Assembly (NCBI RefSeq): GCF_004341385.1
Contig: NZ_SLXE01000006.1
Span: forward strand, 42,935 to 106,934
Source of the DNA: Uruburuella suis
GTDB lineage: Bacteria; Pseudomonadota; Gammaproteobacteria; Burkholderiales; Neisseriaceae
DNA length: 64,000 nt
Reading direction: 5' to 3'
Part shown: positions 1-8,484 of the stretch, piece by piece
Position numbering within the stretch: the first letter of the stretch is position 1
Layout of the letters: every line of letters starts with the position of its first letter
Made by a program: the position numbers and the translations under genes
The notes under the pieces: generated by a model
The model's database searches: none
Seen by the model: the letters and a program-made list of their open reading frames with translations, nothing else
What the model was told of the DNA's origin: nothing

Positions 1-143
1 GTGATGGGCACGATTTTGCCGTCCACTTTCATGGCAGGCGGGAAATTGGTGGTAACGAAAAGATCGGAGCCTTTGTATTTATTAAGGTGGCGCAGCCAGC
101 TGAAGAGCGCTTCTTTGGCAGATTGAGGTTCTGAAGAGGTCAT
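1..143 (-). CDS. pilU: PilU, twitching-motility ATPase (N-terminal fragment)
   Basis: First 47 residues of a protein cut by the window edge. The ATG is at 143-141 on the minus strand. The fragment contains SDLFVTTNFPPAMKVDGKI, typical of the N-terminal PAS-like domain of PilT/PilU type IV pilus retraction ATPases; the FPPAMKVDGKI form is closer to PilU than to PilT. PilU is a cytoplasmic hexameric accessory retraction motor acting with PilT. The Walker motifs lie outside the window, so PilU versus PilT rests on the N-terminus alone. It is divergent from mtnN, with a shared region of about 125 bp. Confidence 0.8.
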   Translation of the reverse strand, partial: MTSSEPQSAKEALFSWLRHLNKYKGSDLFVTTNFPPAMKVDGKIVPI

Positions 144-269
144 TGCTTTTTATTTCCGCTGAGGTGGTTTGTGAGGCGGATTATAGCCGAATATGCGGCC
201 AATATCATATGCCGTTGGCTGCAGCATGCGTATAATGCGTATCTTTGAAAATAAAGAAACCGGTTGGAT

Positions 270-974
270 ATGAGCGCAACACACACCATCGCCATTATCG
301 GCGCGATGCCGCAGGAAATCGAATTGTTGAAACAAAGCCTTGAGGGCGCGGCCGAGATGAAATTCGGCCGCTTCAGCGTGCACCACGGCATGTTGGCGGG
401 CAAGCGTGTGGTGCTGGCGCAAAGCGGCATCGGCAAAGTGAATGCCGCGGTGGCCACAGCTTTGGTGGTGCAGCATTTTGCGCCCGATTGCGTGATCAAC
501 ACCGGCAGCGCCGGCGGCTTGGGGCAGGGGCTGCGCGTGGGCGACGTGGTGATCGGTGAGGCGGTGGCGCACCACGATGTGGATGTAACGGCATTCGGCT
601 ATGCAATAGGGCAGGTGCCGCAGCTGCCGGCGCGTTTTGAGAGCGCACCCACTTTAATCGCGGTGGCGGCTGAAGCGGCGGCTGCGTTTGAAGGCGCTGC
701 CGTGCACCGCGGCCTGATTGTGAGCGGCGATCAATTTGTGCACAGCAGCGATAAAGTGGCGCAAATCCGCCGCGATTTTGCCGGTGTGCAAGTGGTGGAA
801 ATGGAAGCAGCGGCGATTGCGCAGGCTTGTGCGCAGCTGGAAGTGCCGTTTGTGGTGGTGCGCGCGGTGTCGGATTTGGCCGATGAAAAAGCCGATGTGA
901 GCTTTGAAACCTTTTTGGAAACGGCCTCGGTGCATTCGGCGCAAATGGTGCGCAGCATTATAGAAGCTTTATAA
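270..974 (+). CDS. mtnN: 5'-methylthioadenosine/S-adenosylhomocysteine nucleosidase
   Basis: 234 aa, the usual family length. It cleaves MTA and SAH (and 5'-deoxyadenosine) to adenine and the thioribose, in methionine salvage and SAH detoxification. Visible motifs are IIGAMPQE near the start (catalytic Glu16), VEMEAAAIA (Glu binding ribose hydroxyls) and VRAVSDLAD with the catalytic Asp near the C-terminus. I chose ATG 270; an in-frame TTG at 264 would add only two residues. It is followed by an inverted DUS pair, so it is probably monocistronic. Confidence 0.95.
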   Translation: MSATHTIAIIGAMPQEIELLKQSLEGAAEMKFGRFSVHHGMLAGKRVVLAQSGIGKVNAAVATALVVQHFAPDCVINTGSAGGLGQGLRVGDVVIGEAVAHHDVDVTAFGYAIGQVPQLPARFESAPTLIAVAAEAAAAFEGAAVHRGLIVSGDQFVHSSDKVAQIRRDFAGVQVVEMEAAAIAQACAQLEVPFVVVRAVSDLADEKADVSFETFLETASVHSAQMVRSIIEAL

Positions 975-988
975 AACGATCATATTGA

Positions 989-1016
989 AGGCCGTCTGAA
1001 ATGTTTCAGACGGCCT
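989..1016. terminator. Inverted AG-DUS pair behind mtnN
   Basis: Two DUS copies face each other with a 2-base loop, giving a 13-bp stem. No long T tract follows, so strength as an intrinsic terminator is uncertain. It also serves as an uptake signal pair. Confidence 0.7.
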
Positions 1017-1104
1017 CAGCAACGAAATATATCTGTAAACAGAATAGTCGGAATACGCTAAAAAACGGCAGGAAAAAGTGTTGTTTGTGGCGGGGGGAGC
1101 AAAA

Positions 1105-1422
1105 ATGAGTGCATCAGAATTATATATAGGTGAAGATACTGACCGCCAATTTGTGGTTGTTGATTTGAGCAAGGCCGCCACTTGGGAATTGTTTGAGCGG
1201 ATCCGGGATGGCATGGCTGCAATCGTGCCGGAATATATCCCTCAATTCGAGGGTGAGTATGCCGGCGGCGTCATGTCGATTTCAGGTTTGCAGGCCGAAG
1301 CCTTTGTGCAGGTAAGTCAAATCATTATGCAGGCGTGCAGCGCGGCGGTGTTGCAGCCGTTTAACGCCGATTTGAAAACTGCTCTCGAAGCCGACCTGCG
1401 TTTTAAAAATGCCGCAGTATAA
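1105..1422 (+). CDS. Hypothetical protein, 105 aa
   Basis: Small acidic soluble protein of unknown function. ATG 1105 is preceded by a strong GGGGGGAG Shine-Dalgarno, so I prefer it to upstream GTG/TTG codons. Visible segments are FVVVDLSKAATWELFERIRDGM and a C-terminal helix rich in Ala. There is no signal peptide, membrane segment, cysteine motif or recognisable domain. It lies between mtnN and aroD on the same strand, with 66 bp to aroD. Confidence 0.65.
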   Translation: MSASELYIGEDTDRQFVVVDLSKAATWELFERIRDGMAAIVPEYIPQFEGEYAGGVMSISGLQAEAFVQVSQIIMQACSAAVLQPFNADLKTALEADLRFKNAAV

Positions 1423-1488
1423 GCGGCCAAAGCAGAACAGTTATTTTACGCCAGCGGCACACCAAGTGCCGCAAATTGGAATATCTTT

Positions 1489-2247
1489 ATGAACAGCATT
1501 CGCGTTAAAAATCTCATTATCGGCAGCGGCCGCCCGAAAATCTGCGTGCCGCTGGTGGCAGACACGCCCGCTGCGCTGCAAGCGGCGGTGGCGGGGCTCT
1601 TGGGCGTGGAATACGATTTGGTGGAATTTCGCGCCGATTTTTTAAACGCCGCCGCCGATCAGGCGCAGGTGCTCGCCTGCCTGAAAAGCGTGCGCGCGCA
1701 ATTACCCGATGTGCCGCTGCTGTTTACTTTCCGCACCTTTGCCGAGGGCGGCGCCTGCGAAATGGCGCCGGCTGATTATTTCGACTTGCTGCATGCGGCC
1801 GCCGCTTCGGGCGATGCGGATTTAATCGACATCGAATTGTTTGCCGGCGATGAGGGTGTGCAAGCCGCAATCGCTGCGGCCAAGGCGCACGGCGTGGCGG
1901 TGGTGTTGTGCAACCACGATTTTCAGCAAACGCCTGCCGAAGCGGAAATCGTCGGCCGCTTGTGCCGCATGCAGGACTGGGGCGCCGATATTTGCAAAAT
2001 CGCGGTGATGCCGCAATCGGCGGCCGATGTGCTCACGCTTTTGAGCGCCACCGAAACCATGCAGCGCTGCCATGCGCGCCGCCCGCTGATTACGATGGCC
2101 ATGGGACGGCTGGGCATGGTGAGCCGGCTGGCGGGTGAGGTGTTCGGCTCGGCGGTGAGCTTCGGCGCTGCGGGGCAGGCTTCCGCGCCCGGCCAGATTG
2201 ATGCCGGTGATTTGCGCTTTATTTTGCAGATGTTGGCGCAAGATTGA
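1489..2247 (+). CDS. aroD: 3-dehydroquinate dehydratase, type I
   Basis: 252 aa, matching type I AroD. It catalyses the third step of the shikimate pathway through a Schiff base in a TIM barrel. The Schiff-base lysine is in ICKIAVMP (Lys170) and the general base is in CNHDFQQTP (His143), at the same numbers as in E. coli AroD. The N-terminal VRVKNLIIGSG-like stretch and EFRADFL substrate loop are also present. An inverted DUS pair follows. Confidence 0.95.
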   Translation: MNSIRVKNLIIGSGRPKICVPLVADTPAALQAAVAGLLGVEYDLVEFRADFLNAAADQAQVLACLKSVRAQLPDVPLLFTFRTFAEGGACEMAPADYFDLLHAAAASGDADLIDIELFAGDEGVQAAIAAAKAHGVAVVLCNHDFQQTPAEAEIVGRLCRMQDWGADICKIAVMPQSAADVLTLLSATETMQRCHARRPLITMAMGRLGMVSRLAGEVFGSAVSFGAAGQASAPGQIDAGDLRFILQMLAQD

Positions 2248-2271
2248 AGCGTTTGCGGCATAGGTTGGCAA

Positions 2272-2298
2272 AGGCCGTCTGAAGGTTTTCAGACGGCC
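2272..2298. terminator. Inverted DUS pair between aroD and cysJ
   Basis: AGGCCGTCTGAA, a short GGTT-type loop, then the reverse DUS. It lies between convergent aroD and cysJ, so it may stop both transcripts. Confidence 0.6.
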
Positions 2299-2463
2299 AA
2301 TTAATTTGTGGGGCAGATATTGGTATCCGATATTTTCCGCTTGATAAAATTGCTTCGGCAGCGGCCACAAAACCCGCAGCAATCGCTTCTCAGCGTTGTT
2401 GTTTGATTATTCGAGCAAGTATGAATGGTCGGCAACGGCAATCTTTCAGACGGCCTGTTTGCA

Positions 2464-4224
2464 TCAATACACATCGCGCTGATAGCGTTTTTCTTCGCGC
2501 AAATCGTTTAAATAATCGGCGGCATCGTCGTCGCTCATTTTGCCCTGGTCGGCAATGATGTTGAGCAACACTTGTTCCACATCGCGCGCCATGCGGCCGG
2601 CATCGCCGCACACATAAATGTGCGCGCCTTGTTGCAGCCATTGCCACACCTCGGCCGCGGCGGCGGCCAGCTTGTGCTGCACATACACTTTTTCTGCGCC
2701 TTGGCGGCTCCAGGCCAAATCGGCGCGGTTGAGCAGGCCGCTTTTGCGGTGTTGCAGCCATTCGGCCTGATAGAGAAAATCGTCGGTGAATTTTTGATTG
2801 CCGAACACAAGCCAGTTTTTGCCGGCGTCGCCATTGGCTTCGCGCTGCTGCATAAAGGCGCGGAAGGGCGCAACGCCGGTGCCGGCGCCTATCATGATAA
2901 TCGGTGTGTTGCCGTTTTCAGGCAGGCGGAAATTTTTGTTCGGCTCCACAAACACGCGCACGCTGCCGCCCTCGGCCAAGCGCTCGCCTAAAAAGCCTGA
3001 AGCCGCGCCGCTGTAGGCTTGCCCGTGATGCGTATAGCGCAGCATGCCCACGGTGAGGTGCACTTCGTCTTCGCTCTCGGCTTGCGATGAAGCGATGGAA
3101 TAGAGCCTGGGCGTGAGCGGGCGGAAAAGTTCAAACAAAGCCTGCGCCGGCAGCGGGTGCGGGTGCTCGGCAAACACGCCCACCGGCGGCGTGGCGGCCA
3201 GATACACATCAAGCGCGGCGGCGTTTTCCACGGTTTGACGCAGCGCGCTGCTGCCGCTTAAGGCGGCATATTGCTGCACCAGCGCGGGCGTGTTTTGGGT
3301 GATGTCGGCGTGCTCGATCAAGGCCGTCTGAATATCGGTGTCGCGGCCGTCGGGCAGGCGCACCGGCTCGTGGCCGGCCAATTGGTGCAAGGCGAGGATT
3401 TCGGCCACTAAATCGGGCGCATTGAGTGGCCACACGCCTAATGAGTCGCCCGGCTGATAGCGTATGCCCGAGCCGGCCAAGTCGATTTCGATGTGTTCCA
3501 CATCTTTTTCGGCCTCGCGGGCGGTGATTTTTTGGCGCAGCGATAAAACGGCGTTGAAAGGCTGCGCTTTGCTATAGACCTGCGCAGCTTCGGCAACGGC
3601 CGCTTGGGATGCGGGCGCAGCCACGGCTGCGGCGGCAAGCTTGCCCAAAGTGTCGGCCGCTGCGCCAATCCAGGCATCGGCCGCAGCCTGATAATCGAGG
3701 TCGCAAATGCCCAAATCGAGCAGACGCTTTGCGCCAAGCTCGGCCAAACGGCGGTCGAAATCCCGGCCGGCCTGGCAGAAATCGGGGTAGCTCGAATCGC
3801 CCAAACCCAGCACGGCAAACGAGAGCCGGCTCAAATCGGGCGCTTTTTTGCCGAATAAAAATTGATAAAGCGGCACCGCTTCTTCCGGCGGCTCGCCATC
3901 GCCCTGAGTGGAGGTGGCCAGCAGCACAATATCTTCGCCGGCCAGCGTTTTGCTTTTGAAATCGGCCGCCGCCACCAAGCGCGCATCCAAGCCGGCCTGC
4001 TCAAGCTTGAGCAATAATTGCTCGGCCACGCGGCGGGCATTGCCGGTTTGCGAGGCTGAAAGCACGGTGATGCGGCGCGCGGGCGCGGCGGCTTCAGGCA
4101 GCGCCGGTGCCGACCCTTGCTGGCTTTGCGCCCAACAATAGCCCGACAACCAGGCCAGCTGGGTGGGCGAGAGCGCAGCAAGGCCGGCGGTGATTTCGGG
4201 GGGCAGCGGTGCGGCTTGGGTCAT
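2464..4224 (-). CDS. cysJ: Sulfite reductase flavoprotein alpha subunit
   Basis: 586 aa, close to the 599 aa of E. coli CysJ. It transfers electrons from NADPH through FAD and FMN to the CysI hemoprotein, which reduces sulfite to sulfide for cysteine synthesis. From N to C: a short leader, a flavodoxin domain beginning SASQTGNARRVAEQ, a FAD domain with RLYSIASSQAE, an NADPH domain with GAGTGVAPFRAFMQQR, and the typical C-terminus RYQRDVY. Unusually, no cysI, cysG, cysH or cysDN lies beside it. It is divergent from yajR across a gap of about 400 bp. Confidence 0.95.
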   Translation of the reverse strand: MTQAAPLPPEITAGLAALSPTQLAWLSGYCWAQSQQGSAPALPEAAAPARRITVLSASQTGNARRVAEQLLLKLEQAGLDARLVAAADFKSKTLAGEDIVLLATSTQGDGEPPEEAVPLYQFLFGKKAPDLSRLSFAVLGLGDSSYPDFCQAGRDFDRRLAELGAKRLLDLGICDLDYQAAADAWIGAAADTLGKLAAAAVAAPASQAAVAEAAQVYSKAQPFNAVLSLRQKITAREAEKDVEHIEIDLAGSGIRYQPGDSLGVWPLNAPDLVAEILALHQLAGHEPVRLPDGRDTDIQTALIEHADITQNTPALVQQYAALSGSSALRQTVENAAALDVYLAATPPVGVFAEHPHPLPAQALFELFRPLTPRLYSIASSQAESEDEVHLTVGMLRYTHHGQAYSGAASGFLGERLAEGGSVRVFVEPNKNFRLPENGNTPIIMIGAGTGVAPFRAFMQQREANGDAGKNWLVFGNQKFTDDFLYQAEWLQHRKSGLLNRADLAWSRQGAEKVYVQHKLAAAAAEVWQWLQQGAHIYVCGDAGRMARDVEQVLLNIIADQGKMSDDDAADYLNDLREEKRYQRDVY

Positions 4225-4631
4225 GGCGGTTCCTTGTTTTCGATTTGGGTGTCACTTTAATCAGGCCGTCTGAAAAAGGGAAAGAATGGTTTGTTGTAAC
4301 CAAATGCAGTTTTGTTATATATAAAGTTCTGTTGCTTGTCTTTGTTTAACAGCCTGTTTCAACAAATAAAATGATTGGGAAAAAGATGATAAACACGCCC
4401 TAAGGCCGTCTGAAAGCTTTCAGACGGCCTGTGTTGTTTGGCTGGGCTTGAGTTTTTATACCCAACATTCAAACATGCGCCTGCTTTGCCGCAGCAATAT
4501 TTCCGGCAGCGCAACAAACCGGCAACAAAGCGCGGCAATCGTTGTATAATCGCCGCTTTTATCTATTCCGTTTCAGATGTGCGGCTTTGCGAAGAAAGAA
4601 TGAAGCAGGGCGGCGCAGATGGCAGGCACAA
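4225..4631. other. Divergent intergenic region, cysJ / yajR
   Basis: About 400 bp without a convincing gene. It holds a perfect 28-bp DUS palindrome at 4403-4430, an AT-rich patch around 4302-4330 beginning AAATGCAGTTTTGT (the same 14 bases occur in the repeat near 17162), and a TATAAT at 4545-4550 without a clear -35. Promoters for both flanking genes should lie here. Confidence 0.5.
4403..4430. terminator. Perfect DUS palindrome
   Basis: Forward and reverse DUS joined with no spare loop (14-bp arms). It sits between divergent genes rather than behind one, so it probably acts as an uptake sequence more than as a terminator. Confidence 0.55.
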
Positions 4632-6014
4632 ATGGCAAGCAAGCAACGCTCTCAGATGAACCCCGCCGAATGGCGCGCCAGCACCTCGTTGGCCGGCGTG
4701 TATGCGCTGCGCATGCTCGGCATGTTTTTGGTGCTGCCGGTGCTGGCGCTTTATGCCGCCACGCTGCCCGGCGCGGAAAACAACAAAGCACTCATCGGCC
4801 TGGCCATGGGTGCCTACGGCCTCACGCAGGCTGTGTTGCAGCTGCCGTTGGGCATGGCTTCGGATAAATTCGGGCGCAAAAAAGTGATTTATGCGGGGCT
4901 GCTGGTGTTTGCGGCGGGCAGCTTTATGGCCGCCTCGGCGCAAACGCTGGAGGCTTTGGTGCTGGCGCGTGCCATTCAGGGCGCGGGCGCGGTGAGCGCG
5001 GCGGTGACGGCGCTTTTGGCAGACCTCACCCGCGAAGAAGTGCGCACGCGGGCGATGGCGATGATAGGGCTGAGCATCGGCCTCACTTTTTCGGTGAGCC
5101 TCGTGGCCGCGCCGCTTTTGTCAGGCCTAATCGGCGTGGGCGGTTTGTTTGTGCTCACCGGTGTGCTTACCTTGATCAGCATTGCCGTGGTGGCGTGGGT
5201 AACGCCCAATCCGCAACAATCCAAGCTGCATGAAGATGCCCAAGCGCAGCCCGCCCGCATCAGCGAAGTGCTGGCCGATCGACAGCTTTTGCGGCTCAAT
5301 TTCGGCATTTTTGCGCTGCATGCGGCGCAGATGGCGCTTTTTGTGGCGCTGCCTTTTGCCTTGGTGGGCGTGGGGCTGGAAAAAGTGCAGCATTGGCAGG
5401 TGTATCTGCCTGCCACGCTGGCCGGCTTGGTTTTGATGGTGCCGTTGATTATCATCGGCGAAACGCGCAATAAGCTTAAGCAGGTGTTTGTCGGCGGCAT
5501 TGTATGTATTGCGGCGGCGCAATTGGGGCTGCTGTTCGGCCTGCATTCGCTGTGGCTGATTTTGGCGAGCCTGGTGGTGTATTTTATCGGCTTCAATGTG
5601 CTCGAAGCGAGCCTGCCCTCGCTGGTGTCGAAAATCGCGCCATCCGATTTAAAAGGCACGGCCATGGGCGTGTATAACACTTCGCAGTCGCTCGGGCTCT
5701 TTGCCGGCGGCGCGCTGGGCGGCTTGCTGTTTCAGCATTACGGCTTTAGCGGCGTGTTTACTTTTTGCAGCGCCTTGATGCTGCTGTGGCTGGCGTTGGC
5801 GGCGGCTGCGCCGGCTCCGCGGCCGGTAAAAAATATCACCTTGGCGGTGTCTGCCACTTGGCACGGACGCGAAGATGATTTACAGTTTGCGCTAATTGCG
5901 CTCTCGGGCGTGGAGGCGGTTAAGTTGAGCGCCGACAAGCAAACCGTGTATATCAAGGCCATGCAAAAAGGTTTTGACGAAGCCGCCGCTAAAAAAATTA
6001 TTTCAGGAGCTTAA
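4632..6014 (+). CDS. yajR: MFS exporter with C-terminal YAM domain (YajR type)
   Basis: About 460 aa with 12 predicted membrane helices followed by a soluble C-terminal segment of about 65 residues (NITLAVSATWHGREDDLQ... to the end). The N-terminus RASTSLAGVYALRMLGMFLVLPV, the GLTQAVLQLPLGMASDKFGRK loop and the late GTAMGVYNTSQSLG motif match E. coli YajR, a proton-driven exporter whose ferredoxin-like YAM domain is cytoplasmic. The substrate is unknown. Start 4632 has an AGG just upstream; ATG 4656 (MNPAEWRAS) is an alternative. ssb begins 3 bp after the stop codon. Confidence 0.85.
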   Translation: MASKQRSQMNPAEWRASTSLAGVYALRMLGMFLVLPVLALYAATLPGAENNKALIGLAMGAYGLTQAVLQLPLGMASDKFGRKKVIYAGLLVFAAGSFMAASAQTLEALVLARAIQGAGAVSAAVTALLADLTREEVRTRAMAMIGLSIGLTFSVSLVAAPLLSGLIGVGGLFVLTGVLTLISIAVVAWVTPNPQQSKLHEDAQAQPARISEVLADRQLLRLNFGIFALHAAQMALFVALPFALVGVGLEKVQHWQVYLPATLAGLVLMVPLIIIGETRNKLKQVFVGGIVCIAAAQLGLLFGLHSLWLILASLVVYFIGFNVLEASLPSLVSKIAPSDLKGTAMGVYNTSQSLGLFAGGALGGLLFQHYGFSGVFTFCSALMLLWLALAAAAPAPRPVKNITLAVSATWHGREDDLQFALIALSGVEAVKLSADKQTVYIKAMQKGFDEAAAKKIISGA

Positions 6015-6017
6015 ACC

Positions 6018-6515
6018 ATGTCAGTGAACAAAGTGATTCTGCTCGGCCGTCTCGGCCGCGACCCCGAAGTGCGTTATATGCCCAACGGCGAGGCCGTGTG
6101 CAATTTCAGCATCGCCACCAGCGAAACGTGGAACGACCGCAACGGCCAACGCCAAGAGCGCACCGAGTGGCACAACATCACCATGTATCGCCGCTTGGCC
6201 GAAATCGCCGGCCAATATCTGAAAAAAGGGCGTGAAGTGTATATCGAAGGGCGCATTCAAAGCCGCAAATACACCGGCAAAGACGGCATCGAGCGCACGG
6301 CTTACGACATCATCGCCAACGAAATGAAAATGGTCGGCCCGCGCGAAGGCGGCGGTGCTGCGCCTTATGACGACGGCGGCTATCAGCAGGCCGCGCCGCA
6401 GCAAAACCATTATCAGCCCGAAGCGCCCGCAGCCGCGCCTGCTGCGCCGCGTCGCCAGGCACCGGCTGCGCCTGCTGCCGCCGTGGACGATATCGACGAC
6501 GATATTCCGTTTTAA
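6018..6515 (+). CDS. ssb: Single-stranded DNA-binding protein
   Basis: 165 aa. N-terminal OB fold opens with SVNKVILLGRLGRDPEVRYMPNGEAVCNFSIATSE. Then comes a flexible Gly/Gln/Pro/Ala linker (about residues 110-155) and the acidic tip DDIDDDIPF that binds SSB partner proteins. It coats ssDNA in replication, repair and transformation. It starts 3 bp after yajR, with an AGGAG-like Shine-Dalgarno inside the end of that gene, so the two may be co-transcribed. Confidence 0.97.
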   Translation: MSVNKVILLGRLGRDPEVRYMPNGEAVCNFSIATSETWNDRNGQRQERTEWHNITMYRRLAEIAGQYLKKGREVYIEGRIQSRKYTGKDGIERTAYDIIANEMKMVGPREGGGAAPYDDGGYQQAAPQQNHYQPEAPAAAPAAPRRQAPAAPAAAVDDIDDDIPF

Positions 6516-6653
6516 ATTGGCGTTTTAGTTTTGCCGCCGCCGTTTCAAGCCCGGTGCATCGGGTTTCAGACGGCCACACATGCGCTGAGTCTGCATCTGT
6601 CTGAGCGAAATCAAAGATTGCCGCGCTTGGCAGATGAAAAGCAGTTTAAACCA

Positions 6654-6681
6654 TTGCCATTTTAGCTGTTTTTGATACAAT
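6654..6681 (+). promoter_or_regulatory. Predicted sigma-70 promoter of greA
   Basis: TTGCCA at 6654-6659, 16-bp spacer, TACAAT at 6676-6681. Expected transcript start is near 6688, giving a leader of about 100 nt before greA. Confidence 0.6.
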
Positions 6682-6705
6682 AGCACCTAATTTAGAGCGA
6701 AACCA

Positions 6706-6743
6706 GCAAGCCGCCATCCATCGGGCGGCTTGCATTTTTATTG
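6706..6743 (+). terminator. Intrinsic terminator inside the greA leader
   Basis: GCAAGCCGCC (6706-6715), 8-base loop, GGCGGCTTGC (6724-6733), then ATTTTTATT. This is a perfect 10-bp stem with a U-rich tail lying between the predicted promoter and the greA start. Transcripts stopped here would be about 50 nt long, as with E. coli GraL. Confidence 0.7.
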
Positions 6744-6786
6744 TAATCATCGGGTGAAACCACCCTTTGCGGAGAATTGAGACATC

Positions 6787-7263
6787 ATGCAGAAAATCCC
6801 GTTAACCGTACGCGGCGCGGAGCTTTTGAAAGCAGAATTGCAGCACCTGAAAAGCGTAGCGCGTCCCGAAGTGATTGAAGCGATAGCCGAAGCGCGTTCG
6901 CATGGCGATTTGTCGGAAAATGCCGAATACGAAGCGGCCAAAGAGCGCCAAGGCTTTATCGAAGGGCGCATTGCCGACGTGGAAAACAAACTTTCGCGGG
7001 CGCACATCATCAACCCGGCCGATATTCATGCCGAGGGCAAAGTGGTGTTTGGCGCCACGGTTACGCTGGAAGATTTGGCCACCGAAGAAGAAGTGTGCTA
7101 TCAAATCGTGGGTGAAGACGAAGCCGACATCAAGCAAAACAAAATTTCCATCGGCTCGCCGATTGCCCGCGCCCTGATCGGCAAAGTAGAGGGCGATGTG
7201 GCCGAAGTGCAAGCGCCCGGCGGCGTGCGCGAATATGATATTGTGGCTGTGCAATATATTTGA
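6787..7263 (+). CDS. greA: Transcription elongation factor GreA
   Basis: 158 aa, standard length. It binds the RNA polymerase secondary channel and stimulates cleavage of backtracked RNA. The N-terminal coiled coil carries the acidic tip region ARSHGDLSENAEYEAAKERQ, and the C-terminal FKBP-like domain carries GSPIARALIGKVEGDVAEV. Preceded by a promoter and a leader terminator, which suggests attenuation of its own expression. Confidence 0.97.
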   Translation: MQKIPLTVRGAELLKAELQHLKSVARPEVIEAIAEARSHGDLSENAEYEAAKERQGFIEGRIADVENKLSRAHIINPADIHAEGKVVFGATVTLEDLATEEEVCYQIVGEDEADIKQNKISIGSPIARALIGKVEGDVAEVQAPGGVREYDIVAVQYI

Positions 7264-7278
7264 TATGGCTATTTTGAA

Positions 7279-7318
7279 AGGCCGTCTGAAACGTTTATCG
7301 GTTTCAGACGGCCTTTTA
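7279..7318 (+). terminator. DUS-pair terminator of greA
   Basis: Inverted DUS pair with about 14-bp arms and a 10-base loop, followed by TTTT. Confidence 0.75.
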
Positions 7319-7580
7319 TCTTTATTTTGACGAGTGCAACCGACAATAAAGATATAGTGAGCTAAGTAAAAAAGCGGGGATTTATCATTAGCCGGTAAGT
7401 GGTTTATGCGTTTAAAATAAACAACGCAGATAGATACTTAAATCGAATGTATCAAATGGAACTATTTGACAATTATCGGTCTGATATGCATTAATTGAGC
7501 AATAAATGTTTCAAATGTTGAAATTATTGCGCTTTTTTGCAGCAGCAGGCATCACACATAAAATAAAAGCAGAGGGATAA
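7319..7580. other. AT-rich intergenic region before the DUF4149 gene
   Basis: No convincing gene. TTGACA at 7466-7471 could be a -35 with a poor -10 near 7489. A Correia-repeat-like fragment GATATAGTGAGCTAAG lies near 7350. The last 60 bp carry the GCAGAGGGA ribosome-binding site of the next gene. Confidence 0.4.
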
Positions 7581-8024
7581 ATGAATAAATTGGCAGCCGT
7601 GTTGGCGGGCATGTGGTTGGGTTTGCAGTTGGGCATCGGCTATGTGGCCGTGCCGGTGCTGTTTCAGCATATGGGTAAAATGGAAGCCGGCGCCATGGCC
7701 GGCAGCATGTTTGATTTTGTGGCCTACACCGGCCTGGCGGTGTGGCTGCTGCTTTATTTTATCGGCCGCCATGAATTGGGGCGCAGCCTTATGCGCAGTA
7801 AAACCAATAAATTCGTGTTGCTGCTGCTCTCCTTGCTGGCGGTAAACCAATTTCTGGTTACGCCGGTGATTGCAGCGCACAAAAGCGGCGGCAGCAATTG
7901 GCTGCTCTCCTTGCTGGGTGGCTCTTTCGGGCAATGGCACGGCACTTCCAGCGTGATTTATATGCTGTGCAGCTTGTTGGCGCTGGGCTTGGTGTTTCGT
8001 TTGCTGAAGCTGGATTGGCATTGA
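7581..8024 (+). CDS. DUF4149-family membrane protein
   Basis: 147 aa with four hydrophobic segments (about residues 4-25, 42-65, 75-95 and 118-142). The opening MNKLAAVLAGMWLGLQLGIGYVAVPVLF and the later QWHGTSSVIYMLCSLLALG with a conserved His-Gly are typical of DUF4149 proteins in beta-proteobacteria. The function is unknown. In related genomes such genes often lie near yhbY, rlmE and ftsH, as here. AGAGGGATAA upstream is a good ribosome-binding site. Confidence 0.75.
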   Translation: MNKLAAVLAGMWLGLQLGIGYVAVPVLFQHMGKMEAGAMAGSMFDFVAYTGLAVWLLLYFIGRHELGRSLMRSKTNKFVLLLLSLLAVNQFLVTPVIAAHKSGGSNWLLSLLGGSFGQWHGTSSVIYMLCSLLALGLVFRLLKLDWH

Positions 8025-8048
8025 GTGTGAAATAATACCCAATAAGAA

Positions 8049-8078
8049 AGGCCGTCTGAAACATTCAGACGGCCTTTT
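8049..8078. terminator. Bidirectional DUS-pair terminator
   Basis: Inverted DUS pair with a very short loop followed by TTTT, lying between convergent genes (DUF4149 protein and yhbY). Confidence 0.7.
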
Positions 8079-8093
8079 GCATGCAATAAAATT

Positions 8094-8375
8094 TTACAAT
8101 TCAGGGTTTTTACGCCACAAAACCAAGAGCTTGCCGATGTGTTGCACCAATTGCGCATCCACGGCATCGCACAAGGCTTGGCACATTTCCACGCGCTCGG
8201 CGCGGTCGTCGCCCAGCACGCGCACTTTAATCAGCTCGTGGGCGGTGAGGGCGGCATCGGTTTCTTTAATCACTGAATCGGTGAGGCCGTGTTGGCCGAT
8301 CATTACCACCGGGCTTAAATGGTGGGCGCGGGCTTTAAGCGCCAGCAAGTCTTTGGTGCTGAGGGTGTCGGTCAT
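8094..8375 (-). CDS. yhbY: YhbY-type RNA-binding protein (CRM domain)
   Basis: 93 aa, consisting of one CRM domain. The family signature VVMIGQHGLTDSVIKETDAAL and the ELIKVRVLGDDRAER strand are clear. YhbY associates with pre-50S particles in E. coli and is thought to act in ribosome assembly. It is divergent from rlmE (110 bp apart), a 23S rRNA methyltransferase, which agrees with a ribosome-assembly role. Confidence 0.92.
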   Translation of the reverse strand: MTDTLSTKDLLALKARAHHLSPVVMIGQHGLTDSVIKETDAALTAHELIKVRVLGDDRAERVEMCQALCDAVDAQLVQHIGKLLVLWRKNPEL

Positions 8376-8484
8376 GATATTTGCTGCTGTGTGTAAAGAT
8401 TAAAGGCGCATTCTACGCGAATTGCCGCCGCGCGTGGAGAAAATAACGTACAATAACACCTTTGTTTCAACGGCATGATTATCT

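Noticed and set aside
264..269. TTG start for mtnN
   Set aside because: ATG two codons later gives the normal family N-terminus.
7350..7380. Correia repeat-enclosed element
   Set aside because: Only a short TATAGTG-type fragment is seen; no second inverted end within the expected distance.
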